Assembly: GCA_000969725.1 (NCBI GenBank) | Contig: JXSR01S009043.1 | DNA length: 28,437 nt | Origin: Ophiothrix spiculata | Lineage: Eukaryota; Echinodermata; Ophiuroidea; Amphilepidida; Ophiotrichidae | Strand: one strand, 5' to 3' | Part shown: piece by piece, positions 9,294-19,336 of the stretch | How positions within the stretch are numbered: position 1 is the first letter of the stretch | How the letters are laid out: the number at the start of each line of letters is the position of its first letter | The notes under the pieces: generated by a model | Database searches by the model: none | Seen by the model: only the letters and a program-made list of their open reading frames with translations | Told to the model about the DNA's origin: nothing | Position numbers and translations under genes: made by a program

Positions 9294-10140
9294 TCAGCAC
9301 ACTCTATATTTTATAGTCCACATATACTACGCTATATGATTGGTGCCTTGTTTTGAGCTTAGTGTCATCTCTGTTACTCTGTGGTACAGGTTTTATAAAA
9401 CAAGCACTCATGATCGTTCATGCAGTTAGCGTCTGATTCTTTTATTGATCATCAATTACGACAAGTGATAAAAACGTTTTTATGTTGAATAAAAGCCTAG
9501 TGACCTTGTTGTTTGGTATAGGGGTAATTGTAATTGTATATCAAATGAAACATTCAGAGTAATTTTTGGAAATACTACATATGGCAGCTTCTCCTTTGTG
9601 AGTTTCTAAGTGAGGATTTTAGAGGTAATAATAAATAGCTGCCATATGTAAACTGGGTCTGAATTGCAAAGCATGAAAAACCTGTCGCAGTTTCGACGTA
9701 TTTTTCTCAAAAACAGTTGTGTTTTACCCCATAAAGGTTGGTATCATTGTAATCTTGACAAAATAAGCTACATTATGATATATATTTCATAATACAAAGT
9801 CGAATTCGTGACGAGTTATCGATTTAGAAAGTCAAAGTTTTACGCAAGTCAGCTTTTCACTCAGCCATGTAACATCTCATGTTGATCGAATACGTTCACA
9901 AATTACTTCACATTAAAGCTTGAAGTCTATGCTATCGGATGAAACAAGTTTTTTGATCTGTTGATTTTTCTACTTTTTCTAAAATACGCCAAACCTCAAC
10001 CAATCGTATAGCATTTGGTTTTACATAGCGTTAAGCGAAAAACTCCTGGATGTAGATTGGCCTGTATTTTAATAGCCAATCAGCGAGGCGTATTGAGCCG
10101 ACCCACACTGCTGCGGTGGCGGGCTGTATAAATCGTTTAA
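9294..10140. other. Spacer between inverted arms, no gene seen
   Basis: No coding region. It contains a 13-bp perfect inverted repeat, ACATATGGCAGCT at 9577-9589 and its inverse at 9637-9649, which could form a hairpin with a 47-nt loop. That hairpin may be a small element of its own. Confidence 0.5.
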
Positions 10141-10443
10141 TATAATAAAGATGAAATGTATGTGCTCTGTAACTATATGCTAGAAAATTATCTAACAATG
10201 TCTAAAAAAGTCAACTAGAAGGTAAAATGTGACACTTTGATTTGGTTAAAGACATGGAAATGCTTTTTAGTGATTTGAAAGCATTTTCAGAGATTTTGAT
10301 GCATTTATATTTTACAGAACTTAACAGAAGGGAGCTATTGGAGTTGGATGTTCTTATTCTGACGTATTCAATTTCACGTACAACCTATGTCTGACCGGGA
10401 ATTGAACCCGGGACGTATTGGTGAAAGGCAAGGAAAGAAACGC
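10141..10443 (-). mobile_element. tRNA-headed SINE-like element (right arm)
   Basis: On the minus strand the head contains a good B box with paired arms (CCCGGGTTCAATTCCCGG, about 10398-10415) preceded by GCAGCG, and is followed by the body shared with 9006-9293. A 13-base C run (10446-10458) sits where the A-box half of the head should be, so the internal promoter looks broken. The head resembles that of the SINE at 529-800 (shared CACCAATRMGTC region). Confidence 0.7.
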
Positions 10444-10458
10444 TGCCCCCCCCCCCCC

Positions 10459-10884
10459 ACTCCAATTATCATGGTTCTCAGTGTTATTTTTGCTGCTTGC
10501 ACTGCTGTAGTGGTTAGCTTTCATCGATTTCAGTTTTGATTCGATTGAATTTTGTTTTTGAATAGTTTGGATTGTTTCTATCATATTTTCGATTCTTATT
10601 CTCAAAACATAATAATTAAAAAAAAAATTGTGCTCGGCTATACAAACTCATACTCAGAGCTCGACCGATATCTCTGTGTATCATTTTCAATCCATCTAAG
10701 TTTATATCAAAAATCAAACCCAGTTAATCAAATAAAAAAAGTCATGACCCGATGGTAGGGTGCACCCTGTTGGAAGGATCTTGAAGTTGTGCTTTAAGCC
10801 TCTATATAATTATCTTTAAAATCAGGAAGCTGTTGCTGTGGGAAAATACCAGAAAAGGTAATTTTTGAATGCAGTAAATTCCAA
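10459..10884. other. Intergenic, no gene seen
   Basis: AT-rich single-copy-looking sequence with no coding signal. I see no repeat or regulatory site that I can support. Confidence 0.5.
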
Positions 10885-11578
10885 TTGAAACTTTGCCGGT
10901 GTTTTGAAATAAGTGCAAAGATTGCGAATCTGTCAAAAAATTAATTTCGGCAAATTGAGGCCTTGACATATATTTTCACCTGTGGCGCACAATAAAGTTG
11001 GCTGCATTTACGGCTCATTTGGGATGGACGGGCACATTTTAGGAGTATCCATAGAAGAAAGTAGGGGCATAACTATAGGAGAGGACATAATCTATAATAT
11101 GGTTAAAATGTGGGTAATAGTAACAAATGTGCAATCCAATTTGGGTAAAACCCATATGTGACCGCCAATCCCAAACCAGCCGTAAATGCAGTCACTTGCG
11201 ATTTTCACGTTTTAGATATTTGCAAAGACCATGCTATAAGGATTAAAATGACACCTTAATGAGCTTCACTTGATTACAAGAAGTCAAGTAATGGTCCGTC
11301 AAAGGGTGTCAGGGAGTAAAATTTATAACCGAGATAAACGCGTTCAAAGATCAGTAAGCCCTATATTTCCTGTTTAATGTCCTCAAAATATACAGATATA
11401 TTTCACGTTTCCGATCCTTTTCTTGAAATGAAACTTTGCTGGTGTTTTGAAGTAAGTACAAGGATTCTGAAACGGTCAAAACATCAATTTTGGAAAATTA
11501 CGACTCATGCTTCAATCTGTAGCGCAAATTGACGTTTGCTGTATTTACGGCTCGTTTGAAATGGACAGTCACATATAG
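10885..11578. repeat. Repeat cluster with TTTACGGCTC motif
   Basis: Positions 10885-11036 and 11428-11578 are diverged direct copies (GAAACTTTGC-GGTGTTTTGAA at one end, TTTACGGCTC-TTTG-ATGGAC at the other). The end motif also recurs inverted at 11156-11187 (GTGACCGCCAATCCCAAACC, AGCCGTAAATGCAG). This suggests fragments of one dispersed family. No coding frame is shared. Confidence 0.65.
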
Positions 11579-11579
11579 A

Positions 11580-12290
11580 ACTCCATGGTAAACCCCAGGA
11601 AATACAAACCATACTTCAAAAAGCTTTTTCCAAACCCAGTTTTGGCAATATTTTACAAATTTATTTCAACTTTTTCTTGGATACATGTATTTTTTTTTTA
11701 ATGTTACATATACGTGTAGATTTATTAGTTCAGCAATGAGGTAAACTTTTATTAAACATACTGTTTCAAAAATGTTAAATAGACGCATTGCATGATCAGC
11801 TCACCAAATACTTGTTTATTATGTCTTTTAAAATTTCTTATCGGATTCCTGGGATTACGATAGTGAAGATGCAATACGAAGGTATGTAAGCCAAGGGGGG
11901 CAAGCACATTTACCGTCCCGAAAATGTTCCTATTTTCAGCCAAAAATCGATACAAAACCTTGATATTTATGCTAAAATTGGTTTATTTTGACTAAAATTT
12001 TGCGGGACAGTAATATACCCCCCCCCCCCCTTCGTACGTCCCTGAATAAAGATTTCATCCATTTATATATGATGCATCAGATGTATTTTGACTGCTTCAA
12101 CTGCTTGACACAACATATTTATATTTCTGAAAAATGATTGCAAAAAAAAAAAAAGCTTTATCATGCAGAAGCTAGTTATATGGTACCATTATCAGAAATT
12201 TGAAATTAGGGATAGGATGCAAAAACGGAAATAAGACAAAACTGATAATTGTTAGAAGACTATCAGACAATTGAATACCAGAATGCAACA
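11580..12290. repeat. Unit 2 block matching 3770-4490, with a 165-bp insertion
   Basis: Aligns with unit 1 through CATACTTCAAAAAGC, AATGTTAAATAGA-GCATTGCATGATCA and the following 3' flank. Relative to unit 1 it has about 165 extra bases at roughly 11881-12045. Their imperfect inverse ends (ACGAAGG and CCTTCGT, with TCCCG and CGGGA further in) and a 13-base C run suggest a small decayed transposon. It also holds the empty TTGCAT site for the 4034 element. Confidence 0.65.
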
Positions 12291-13044
12291 CCAACACAAG
12301 ACTTCTTATGTCAAAAATGAGTTATACACAGGAGGGAGTTTCTTATAGATAGGTTTACCTTGTGCATGAAAAACTAAAATGAATCCACATAGCAACTACC
12401 CCCCCCCCCAAGTCCTTTGTGTATTCAAAATTTGTCAAAATCCATTGACTTGGGTCAGTGTTGCATACATTATGTTGTTTTATTTCATGTATCAAAGGTT
12501 GTCAAAACCATGTTCCTGGCCAAATTGCCCCTTGAAATTGGGAGCTTTTGTGTGTGTGTGTGTGAGTGGTAAGTGTAGGTTTTCTCTACATGGCTTAGGA
12601 AACATGCACAAATTAAAAATTGGTAGTCTCATTTCAAAATGGCGGTCGAAAAATACGATTTAAGGTCAAAAAGAAACATTTCCGCAGCATATATGAAAAT
12701 GCTGTTTTTCCGATTTTTTTTTCCAATGAAATTTTTCTTATTAGACAAGTAGAGCATTAAATACAAATAAATTACTGCACAGAATAATGAATCCGGATGG
12801 ATCCCACCTCTTTTTGCACATGAAACCTAATACATAAAGCACATATAAATGCAACAATTACCAAAAATCATGTTTCATATGGCAATTGGAATCATTAATC
12901 TACCCTGTGAGCCAAATTGACATCAAAACATCAGACAAACCATGAAGTTTTCTTCCTTTTTATTAAAAACTACCCGAATTGACTTGGGTCAGTGTTGTAT
13001 TACGATGTTCAATTGTAGTTCTTTAGAATAAAGTTATGAAAAGG
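12291..13044. other. Intergenic, no gene; long direct repeat
   Basis: No coding region. TTGACTTGGGTCAGTGTTG occurs exactly twice in direct orientation (12445-12463 and 12979-12997), 515 bp apart. The pair may mark an insertion, but I cannot define an element between them. An 11-base C run (12399-12409) and a short TG run (12548-12563) are also present. Confidence 0.5.
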
Positions 13045-14228
13045 TTCTCACTCAAATCTCAAAATCTCGATCTCAAAATCTTTATTTCCATATATACATG
13101 TCAAATAACAAGCAAATCAACAAACATATCTGCAAACCTACATAAAATACAAAGGAACAATATGGAGGACAAAGCTGGAAGACCAAGGAGGTCTGTAAAT
13201 AGCAATGCCCTGTGTAACATAGGAACATGAAAATTACAAGAACATGATAATAAATGAAACAAATAAGCCGGAAGAGAACATTGAAAATGGATAGGCCTAA
13301 ACAACAAGACAAGCAAAGGACCAAGTGATACGTGAGCAAAAAGAGAGGAAAAAGTTATTATTTATATTGTGAGACTAACAGTCTCTTAAATTATGATCGG
13401 AAGTGTTTTACGGTTTTTGTATTTTTAAGGGATTTATCTAAAGAATTCCAAAGAATAGGACCATAAGATCTGATGGTATGATCAGAGAATGATCTTTTGC
13501 TCCTGATAATATTATAATCATCAACTTGTCTTGTTTGGTATACGTGTACGTCTGAACGTTTGGAAAAGAAATGGTCAAATGTTGGCGGTAAATCTTTATT
13601 TGAGTATCTGAACATAAAGACACCAAGATCTATTTTGTACTATCAATATCATGGAGGGTCAAAATGTTGGATTTTGCGAATAAGGGATCGGTGTGACATC
13701 TATACTGACTGTTGGTTATAACCCGTATTGCCCATTTTTGTAGTTTGACCAATTTATCCAAGTATGTTTTGTACGGGTATCTCCCCAGATAAGAATACCA
13801 TAGCTAAGGTAAGGCATAATCATAGTACAGTATAAAGTTCGCAGTATGCATAGGGGAACGAAATGCTTCAATTTGTTCATGACACCAATATTTTCTAGAT
13901 AAGGGTTTAGAGACACAGTCAATGTGAGCTTTCCAGGTTAGGCAATCGCCAATAAGCACTCCTAGACATTTGGTCTGGCTTACTCGTTGTAATACATTAT
14001 GGTCCAACGTTACTTTTTAAATCGCATTCTTTGATTTTAGAGACCACGTGGAGTGTACCTAATATCATATAATTTGTTTTAAACAGTGAATCACGTCAAA
14101 ATAGACTCGTTTTAGTCCATTTTTCAATTTTTTGAGATGTTTTTTTCTAAATGTAAGACTCAGTAGCAGATATTTTAGGTATAAAAGTTTTAAAATTGAA
14201 GAAAACAAGGAAACTAACTCTTCAATTA

Positions 14229-14234
14229 TTTATT
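14229..14234 (-). terminator. AATAAA on minus strand downstream of gene 2
   Basis: It lies inside the element nested in LINE copy 1. With the native gene 2 3' flank displaced by the LINE, this or the LINE signal at 13081-13086 could serve gene 2 transcripts. Use is inferred only. Confidence 0.2.
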
Positions 14235-14305
14235 AAACTTGTATCAGTGAAATGCAAGCATAGTGTGTACTACAGCCTTCGTATTTTATGTGTGTGAGTG
14301 CACAG

Positions 14306-15274
14306 NNNNNNNNNNNNNNNNNNNNNNNNNNNNNNNNNNNNNNNNNNNNNNNNNNNNNNNNNNNNNNNNNNNNNNNNNNNNNNNNNNNNNNNNNNNNNNN
14401 NNNNNNNNNNNNNNNNNNNNNNNNNNNNNNNNNNNNNNNNNNNNNNNNNNNNNNNNNNNNNNNNNNNNNNNNNNNNNNNNNNNNNNNNNNNNNNNNNNNN
14501 NNNNNNNNNNNNNNNNNNNNNNNNNNNNNNNNNNNNNNNNNNNNNNNNNNNNNNNNNNNNNNNNNNNNNNNNNNNNNNNNNNNNNNNNNNNNNNNNNNNN
14601 NNNNNNNNNNNNNNNNNNNNNNNNNNNNNNNNNNNNNNNNNNNNNNNNNNNNNNNNNNNNNNNNNNNNNNNNNNNNNNNNNNNNNNNNNNNNNNNNNNNN
14701 NNNNNNNNNNNNNNNNNNNNNNNNNNNNNNNNNNNNNNNNNNNNNNNNNNNNNNNNNNNNNNNNNNNNNNNNNNNNNNNNNNNNNNNNNNNNNNNNNNNN
14801 NNNNNNNNNNNNNNNNNNNNNNNNNNNNNNNNNNNNNNNNNNNNNNNNNNNNNNNNNNNNNNNNNNNNNNNNNNNNNNNNNNNNNNNNNNNNNNNNNNNN
14901 NNNNNNNNNNNNNNNNNNNNNNNNNNNNNNNNNNNNNNNNNNNNNNNNNNNNNNNNNNNNNNNNNNNNNNNNNNNNNNNNNNNNNNNNNNNNNNNNNNNN
15001 NNNNNNNNNNNNNNNNNNNNNNNNNNNNNNNNNNNNNNNNNNNNNNNNNNNNNNNNNNNNNNNNNNNNNNNNNNNNNNNNNNNNNNNNNNNNNNNNNNNN
15101 NNNNNNNNNNNNNNNNNNNNNNNNNNNNNNNNNNNNNNNNNNNNNNNNNNNNNNNNNNNNNNNNNNNNNNNNNNNNNNNNNNNNNNNNNNNNNNNNNNNN
15201 NNNNNNNNNNNNNNNNNNNNNNNNNNNNNNNNNNNNNNNNNNNNNNNNNNNNNNNNNNNNNNNNNNNNNNNNNN
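14306..15274. other. Assembly gap (969 N)
   Basis: Unresolved bases. The right edge coincides with the innermost visible base of the right terminal inverted repeat of the nested element, which suggests that assembly failed at the inverted repeat. Reading frames crossing the gap are artefacts. Confidence 1.
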
Positions 15275-15867
15275 AAATGGATTAAAACGAGTCCACTTTG
15301 ACATGATTCACTGTTTTTAGTAGCATTTACTGATGATATATTAGCTTTAAACCAGCGGCTAATTTTCATCAATCCATTATTGACTATATCCGTTTCACTT
15401 ATGATGTTAGCATGGTAAAAAGTTATAGTGGTGTCATCAGCAAAAAGAATGAAATCTAATATATTTGAGGAAGCAGTATATATCATTGACATATATATAA
15501 GACAAATAACAATTGGTCTAATATAGAGCCCTGCAGAACGCCACATGACATATCTTTGAGTAGAGAGTTAAATAAATTATACGATACATATTGTTTCCTG
15601 TTGCTAAGATAGCTTTTAAACCAGCTTTGAACAATGCCTCGAAATCCATAATGTTCTAATTTAGCAAGTAAAATATTGTGATCTATTGTATCAAAAGCTT
15701 TTGATAAATCTAGAAAAATTCCAAACTCTATCCAAAACCTTACTTTTATCTCAGTCCAAAACAATATTGTTCTCGTACTGATTTTTTGTGGCGGCATGAT
15801 TGCAACTCCTGATCATTATGGTCCTTTTTTTACAGCACAACGTCCGCTTCATCATTTCTGGATTCAG

Positions 15868-17316
15868 TTACAGTGTGTCAGGGACATTAAAAATTTGCGA
15901 TTCTGTTGTGTCACATGGCGCACTTTCTGGTGCTGCTGCCTCGAAACTACATCTTAGTTCATGTTTACTACGAGATGATTTATCATAAAAACCCTTTCCG
16001 CAATGGATGTTTTTGCAAGCGTACGGTCTCTGCTGAAAATGTTCTGCATTTTCATGATACTGTTTTCCCGGAAGAGTTTTAAAACTGCGTGGACAGTAGG
16101 CACATTTGATGAAGTTTTCTTCAAAATGTAGACGTTGATGATGCGTTCTGGTGTTGCTTCGAGTGAACGTCTTGTCGCAAATACCACATTTGTATGGTTT
16201 CTCGCCTGTATGCATCCTTAAGTGGCTTTTAAGTTGTGTAGGCTGGGCGAAAGACTTTTTGCAACCTTCGAAAGTACATTTGTACGGTTTTTCAGGCGTG
16301 TGGATAAATTCATGGCGACGTTTATCAGTGGAAGATGCAAATGCTTTGCCACAGTATGCGCATGCGTGTGGTTTTTCACCTGTATGTGAACGCACATGCT
16401 CATTTAGCCCTAAAGTTGTCAGAAATTCTTGTTTACAATAGGAGCATTTATATTTCTTGCGATTGGTTCCATGGTGCGTCTGTTGGTGCTTTGTCAAGTT
16501 CGACGGGTCTGTACATGTGTAGTCGCAGTGTTTACAGCTGAATTTTGAATCACTTCCATGAGTTCTTTGATGTTTACGTAAATTACTTTTGTCGTAAAAT
16601 GCAGCGTAGCAAACTTCGCAAGTAAACGGTTTATGTCCAAGGTGAATCCGTTCGTGAATGTTAAGACCTCCTTTTTGAGAAAAACATCGCTGACAGTATT
16701 GACAATGATAACGCTTGTTAGGTTTTGAGCTCGCCATTTGAGGTTTTCCTTTAAAGTTTGACACATTCCCTTTGCAGTTTTCATTGCAAAGTCTATAGGC
16801 TGGGTTGTTAGGTGCAGATGCTTTGCAGTCTGAACTGTTTTTTGTAAGTTGTCCGTCAATTTGTTGTTTCTTGATGTCATTCAATGGAGCAGCGGTCAAA
16901 ACAATATCATTCTTGTTTGTCGATAGAGTTTCTTTCTGTGGATCTATTTGCTTATTTGATAATTGTGTCGGCTTTCTCGTCTTCCTTACTCGAGCTGTAT
17001 CTACCTCAACTTCTTGTCCCCTATTGCTTGATTTCGGTTCAATATTGTTCATATTTCTACCAACTTTGTTTTTGTATGTTTGATGATCAAATCCTTGTAG
17101 TGTATCCTTGCTCTGAGAAGTGCCCGAAAACTTGGACCTTATACTCTTCAAAAGTCCGTTTCCAATTTGTCTATACCAGAACCGTTTAATATTGTGTTCG
17201 TGGCGCCGGACATGTGCGTAAAATGTCCGTCCGCTGTTGCCGGTATATAACATGCGGCAATATTTACATCGATGACGCAAGTGGGAGTAGCGTGGTTGTG
17301 TTGTAGATGAAGTCAT
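15868..17316 (-). CDS. C2H2 zinc-finger protein, copy 2 (482 aa)
   Basis: Paralogue of the 481-aa protein at 6088-4643, same order of parts: atypical N-terminal finger (C17, C20, H35, H39), basic linker, [14 protein letters not shown] (171-184), then nine fingers at about 205-456, finger 6 with C-x4-C, finger 8 ending H-x4-H and finger 9 C2HC (C434, C439, H452, C456). By eye the finger block is about 85-90% identical to copy 1, while the linker has diverged (an extra DIVLTAAPLND stretch at 137-147). Contact positions differ in fingers 2, 3, 5, 7, 8 and 9, so binding preference may have shifted. The C-terminus ends QIFNVPDTL, shorter than copy 1 after NVPDT. The ATG at 17316 follows a conserved splice acceptor; an in-frame TAG lies upstream in the predicted leader. 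The reading frame is intact. Likely nuclear; target unknown. Confidence 0.93.
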   Translation of the reverse strand: MTSSTTQPRYSHLRHRCKYCRMLYTGNSGRTFYAHVRRHEHNIKRFWYRQIGNGLLKSIRSKFSGTSQSKDTLQGFDHQTYKNKVGRNMNNIEPKSSNRGQEVEVDTARVRKTRKPTQLSNKQIDPQKETLSTNKNDIVLTAAPLNDIKKQQIDGQLTKNSSDCKASAPNNPAYRLCNENCKGNVSNFKGKPQMASSKPNKRYHCQYCQRCFSQKGGLNIHERIHLGHKPFTCEVCYAAFYDKSNLRKHQRTHGSDSKFSCKHCDYTCTDPSNLTKHQQTHHGTNRKKYKCSYCKQEFLTTLGLNEHVRSHTGEKPHACAYCGKAFASSTDKRRHEFIHTPEKPYKCTFEGCKKSFAQPTQLKSHLRMHTGEKPYKCGICDKTFTRSNTRTHHQRLHFEENFIKCAYCPRSFKTLPGKQYHENAEHFQQRPYACKNIHCGKGFYDKSSRSKHELRCSFEAAAPESAPCDTTESQIFNVPDTL

Positions 17317-17324
17317 GACAATAT

Positions 17325-17354
17325 CTGAAAAAAGAATGATAAAGATGGGTTAGT
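17325..17354 (-). promoter_or_regulatory. Splice acceptor and branch site, gene 2
   Basis: Minus strand: ACTAACCC, then TTTATCATTCTTTTTTCAG, then exon ATATTGTC-ATG. It matches the gene 1 acceptor in spacing and sequence, and its polypyrimidine tract is slightly better. Confidence 0.85.
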
Positions 17355-17589
17355 AAATGGTTAATTATCAGTATGGGGTTCTATCTCAGGTTTTTTAACA
17401 GTAAAAGCACGATAGCATAATCCCCCCCCCCCACACACACACAAAAGCTTAGATTTCATCTCGAGTATTTCATCAGATACACCTATATAGAATATTTATT
17501 GAATATGTAGCTGCAGTTATCAATTAGATAAGATTTTTTGATCCTGAGATAAGTTGGAAATATACTAATTTTAAAAATGTGTAAACTTA

Positions 17590-18641
17590 CACTGAAAAAA
17601 ATTATTTCGTCAAACTTGGTCGAAAAGTCGTCAAACAGGGGTTATAAATTAGTCATGCAAGTGAATTTCCCCTTATTCGTCGCTTGACGATATTTGCGGG
17701 CGCATGACAAACGAAAACAAGTGCAGGACAAAATATTTTTGTAACTGTACGAATTACAAATCTGTGAAGGACGAGTTTGAACGATTGACAAATCTACTTT
17801 TCGTTAATTGACAAATGTACATTGTCATGAGCTAAGGTCAAGACAAACTAATGTAGGCATGACAAGCTATGTTGACAAACTTCTTTGAGCACGACTAACC
17901 ATACCTGAGAGCTGAGGAATTTGCATGACGAACAATATCGTATATAACGGGTGTCCGTACCTTCAAGAAGTGGCGTGGCGTTTTATTCTCGAGTCGATTG
18001 CACAGGAGGACAATTAGCGACAACACCTCTTTGGATTCAGATAGAACAACTCTTTAATTCCAGTTTAGGTTTGTGCCTAACCTATCATCTCATTCCGACC
18101 AGACCGCATTGGATTCGGAGTCGGACAGAACAACACTACTGGACTCAGAATTCCCGTACTCATACTTAAGCTTACTCATACTTCATCATCAGATTCTGAC
18201 CAGACTTGTCCATCTAGATGGACCTCACAAGCGAGCGACGTAGGCACACGTTGCGAGGTCCATCTGGATGGACTAGACCAGACAGCCATTGCAAAACCTG
18301 CAAGCAGAACCTGAGTGTTTCGTCTCGTTGATTTCACATGGATTGAGCCATACCTAAATGGAATTAGTCTACCAAAAACAAAACCTCTTGACAAATTAAG
18401 TGACAAATTATTATTCTTGCATGACAAATTAATTTTTGTGCATGACAAATTATTTTTTCTCATGAGAAACTAATTTTTCAGCATGACTAATTGTCATGAG
18501 AAAGTCGTCATACTAGACCGTTTTTCATGACTAATCATAATTCGTTGTATGACGAATTCCACGACAAATTATAGTTTGTCATACTAGACCATTTTCATGA
18601 CAACTTATTATTTGTCAAATGATGAAACAGAATTTTCAGTG
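17590..18641. mobile_element. 1052-bp MITE with subterminal TGACAAA arrays
   Basis: The ends are CACTGAAAAAAATT and, inverted, CACTGAAAATTCTG, with further matches to TTTCRTCA. TA lies directly outside both ends (17588-17589 and 18642-18643), a TA target as in Tc1/mariner-type elements. GACAAA occurs at least 11 times on the plus strand and TTTGTC twice, clustered in both subterminal thirds (17700-17880 and 18388-18620). The core (about 17940-18370) is less AT-rich and unrelated in composition. No transposase frame is present. Confidence 0.85.
18208..18273. repeat. Paired 16-bp palindromes
   Basis: GTCCATCTAGATGGAC (18208-18223) is a perfect palindrome, and GTCCATCTGGATGGAC (18258-18273) is the same with one change, 50 bp away. 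The flanks CTCACAA and TTGCGAG also pair. The block can fold as two small hairpins or one larger one. It lies in the core of the 1052-bp MITE. Confidence 0.8.
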
Positions 18642-18922
18642 TAGTACCACCCAGATATTCTCCAAGTATGATACCGTAACTTCGACGTTTATTTCTTATA
18701 GTAACCGCACAGTGTGAGCATTATTTACATATTTTGGGTTTATTGCTACATTGTCAAAAACATATATATTGCGCAGATGGTATGACTGTTTCGGTCATTG
18801 TACACTATACGACGTCCCGTTTTGGTTTATAGTGATGAGACTTAACATTGCGAAAAAAAAACTTGGTTTTCCAAGCAAAGAAAGAAAAACGTATTGGAAG
18901 TTACATCACCGATGATCCCCGA

Positions 18923-19336
18923 TGTACAGAAAAGTATAATTGGCTAATATAACTCTCACGCAACATTAGTTTCACACTTTATTCCATACATACTATAGGC
19001 TATAGGCGGACTTCACTTTATGATTACAGGGGTCTAAGATTATTTTTATACAGGTGTAATGAAATACAGCGTCCGTGTGACTGAAATGTCCTAGCTACTA
19101 TTAAATTGTTTAGAACTTACTTGTACATGTGCGATCAATAAATCATCGATGGCGGCTTATTCCGTGTAGTTCAATTAGACCCGGACTCCTGATTATGGGG
19201 GACACTCAGTCTCATTACACCGGTGTAAAAGTAATCTTAGTAACCTGAATTGGTAGTCAGCCTTCTATAGACCATAACAGAATAAAGCGTGTAACTAATG
19301 TTGCGTGAGAGTTGTTAGCCTATACTTTACTGTACA
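18923..19336. mobile_element. 414-bp foldback element with inner repeat core
   Basis: The outer arms read TGTACAG, AAAGTATA, GGCTAA, AACTCTCACGCAACATTAGT and the inverse on the other side, so nearly the whole element is one long hairpin. The inner part (19049-19227), bounded by CAGGTGTAATGA and TCATTACACCGGTG, recurs without the outer arms at 23489-23666. No coding capacity. Confidence 0.82.

Larger units (their letters stand above)
14082..15315. mobile_element. Terminal-inverted-repeat element nested in LINE copy 1
   Basis: Left end AACAGTGAATCACGTCAAA and right end (inverse) AACAGTGAATCATGTCAAAG extend as about 42-bp inverted repeats through GACTCGTTTTA and TCCATTT. LINE coding sequence is interrupted exactly here: NATK on one side, KTNYMILGT on the other. 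TTTA is repeated at 14078-14081 and 15316-15319 (TTTTA if the end is shifted by one). Most of the interior is in the assembly gap, so whether it encodes a transposase is unknown. Confidence 0.82.
13045..15727 (-). pseudogene. LINE copy 1, 5'-truncated reverse transcriptase fragment
   Basis: Minus-strand remnants of a CR1/Jockey-type LINE ORF2. From the right: the RT region with [14 protein letters not shown] and YLSNRKQ; a frameshift; the catalytic FADD motif (about 15428-15450); and, beyond a nested insertion, the downstream region with CLGVLIGDCLTWKAHI, YCTMIMPYLSYGILIWG and SYGPILWNSLDKS. Frameshifts and stops make it non-functional. It begins inside the RT domain at about 15727, typical 5' truncation. 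It ends near 13045-13090 with an AAATCTC-type tail (minus strand GAGATTT) just past an AATAAA (13081-13086). It sits about 140 bp past the gene 2 stop, in the same orientation. Confidence 0.9.

Noticed and set aside
14233..15546. Long reading frames across the N gap on both strands
   Set aside because: They are long only because N codons do not end a frame. The readable part belongs to the LINE and its nested element.
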